Below are positions 63,683-64,000 of a stretch of 64,000 bases of DNA, piece after piece. The position numbers were made by a program, and so were the translations under genes. The stretch's first letter is position 1. Every line of letters begins with the position of its first letter. The notes below the pieces were generated by a model that saw nothing but the letters and a program-made list of their open reading frames with translations, had not been told where the DNA came from and ran no database searches. Source of the DNA: Sciurus carolinensis (lineage: Eukaryota; Chordata; Mammalia; Rodentia; Sciuridae); the NCBI RefSeq assembly GCF_902686445.1, contig NC_062218.1, forward strand, positions 136,945,607-137,009,606, read 5' to 3'.

Positions 63683-63695
63683 AAAAATTTATGCG

Positions 63696-64000
63696 GCTCT
63701 CAGAGCATACAACTGTATCCATTAGGAAGACCTCCTGAAAACAGGGATCTTCAGAAAAGGAAGGTAAATCCACCGCTGGGAAATGTGGATTCTTTCCTGT
63801 ACAAAACACCAGCAAGAAACCCGCCTGCTAACTTAGAGAAACAGTTGGCAGGCATGCGCCTATCTAGAAGGTAGGAAAAAATAACTGGAAGAGAAGACAC
63901 TACCAGGTTTCTTTTGGGTACGACTCCACAGAGACTCAGCTGGATCTGATCATAATCATCCAAATGTACAGCAAATTATTGTGATTTTACCCCTCTCACC
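63696..64000. other. FSTL4: Window end, unassigned
   Basis: Unique-looking intron after the L1. Nothing recognised. Confidence 0.4.

Overview
The window is a stretch of mammalian nuclear genome, almost certainly from a squirrel-family rodent (Sciuridae: ground squirrel, marmot or relative). The evidence is the repeat content. There are several tRNA-like ID SINEs starting GGGGCTGGGGAGATAGCTCAG-type, two B1-dID composite SINEs (a 7SL-derived B1 head fused to an ID-like tail, a squirrel/dormouse hallmark), rodent-style MaLR LTRs, and L1 3' ends with a shared young 3' UTR. Base composition, long gene-free stretches and many decayed L2 and MIR copies are as expected for a mammalian intron.

Only one coding segment can be supported: a 246-base internal exon at 49764-50009 on the + strand. 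It encodes a complete ten-cysteine follistatin/Kazal domain and matches FSTL4 (follistatin-like 4, also called SPIG1) better than its paralogue FSTL5. It has a good acceptor and donor and is phase 1 at both ends. On this reading the whole window is FSTL4: 1-49763 is intron upstream of the exon and 50010-64000 is intron downstream. No promoter, first exon, terminal exon, RNA gene or second gene was found.

Layout. 1-11.3 kb: mostly unique intron with a CT microsatellite, MIR and MER5-like fragments and one sense MaLR LTR. 11.3-20.4 kb: two long L2 copies, an old L1, and a run of antisense MaLR-type LTRs, one of which splits a MIR with a perfect 5-bp target duplication. 20.4-27 kb: mostly unique, with one young ID SINE and two small inverted repeats. 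27-28.9 kb: a nested stack in which an L2 was interrupted by an antisense LTR-like element, which then received an antisense L1 carrying a probable 3' transduction, with a B1-dID alongside. 30.2-38.8 kb: dense LINE territory (L1 in both orientations, L1M 3' UTR, HAL1-like ORF1 region), AT microsatellites and an LTR. 42-46.1 kb: a dimeric squirrel repeat and two more antisense LTRs, one carrying a 163-bp inserted patch related to sequence 1.3 kb upstream. 46.1-54 kb: largely unique, holding the exon and a Z-DNA-type tract just after it. 54-64 kb: B1-dID, ID, an ancient repeat, an LTR-like block and a young truncated L1.

I found no new biological system. The most informative signals are retrotransposition events whose junctions can be read to the base, a candidate L1 3' transduction, a local duplication inside an LTR, and the symmetrical exon holding a whole domain. 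Repeat family names are from memory of consensus sequences, not from a database search.
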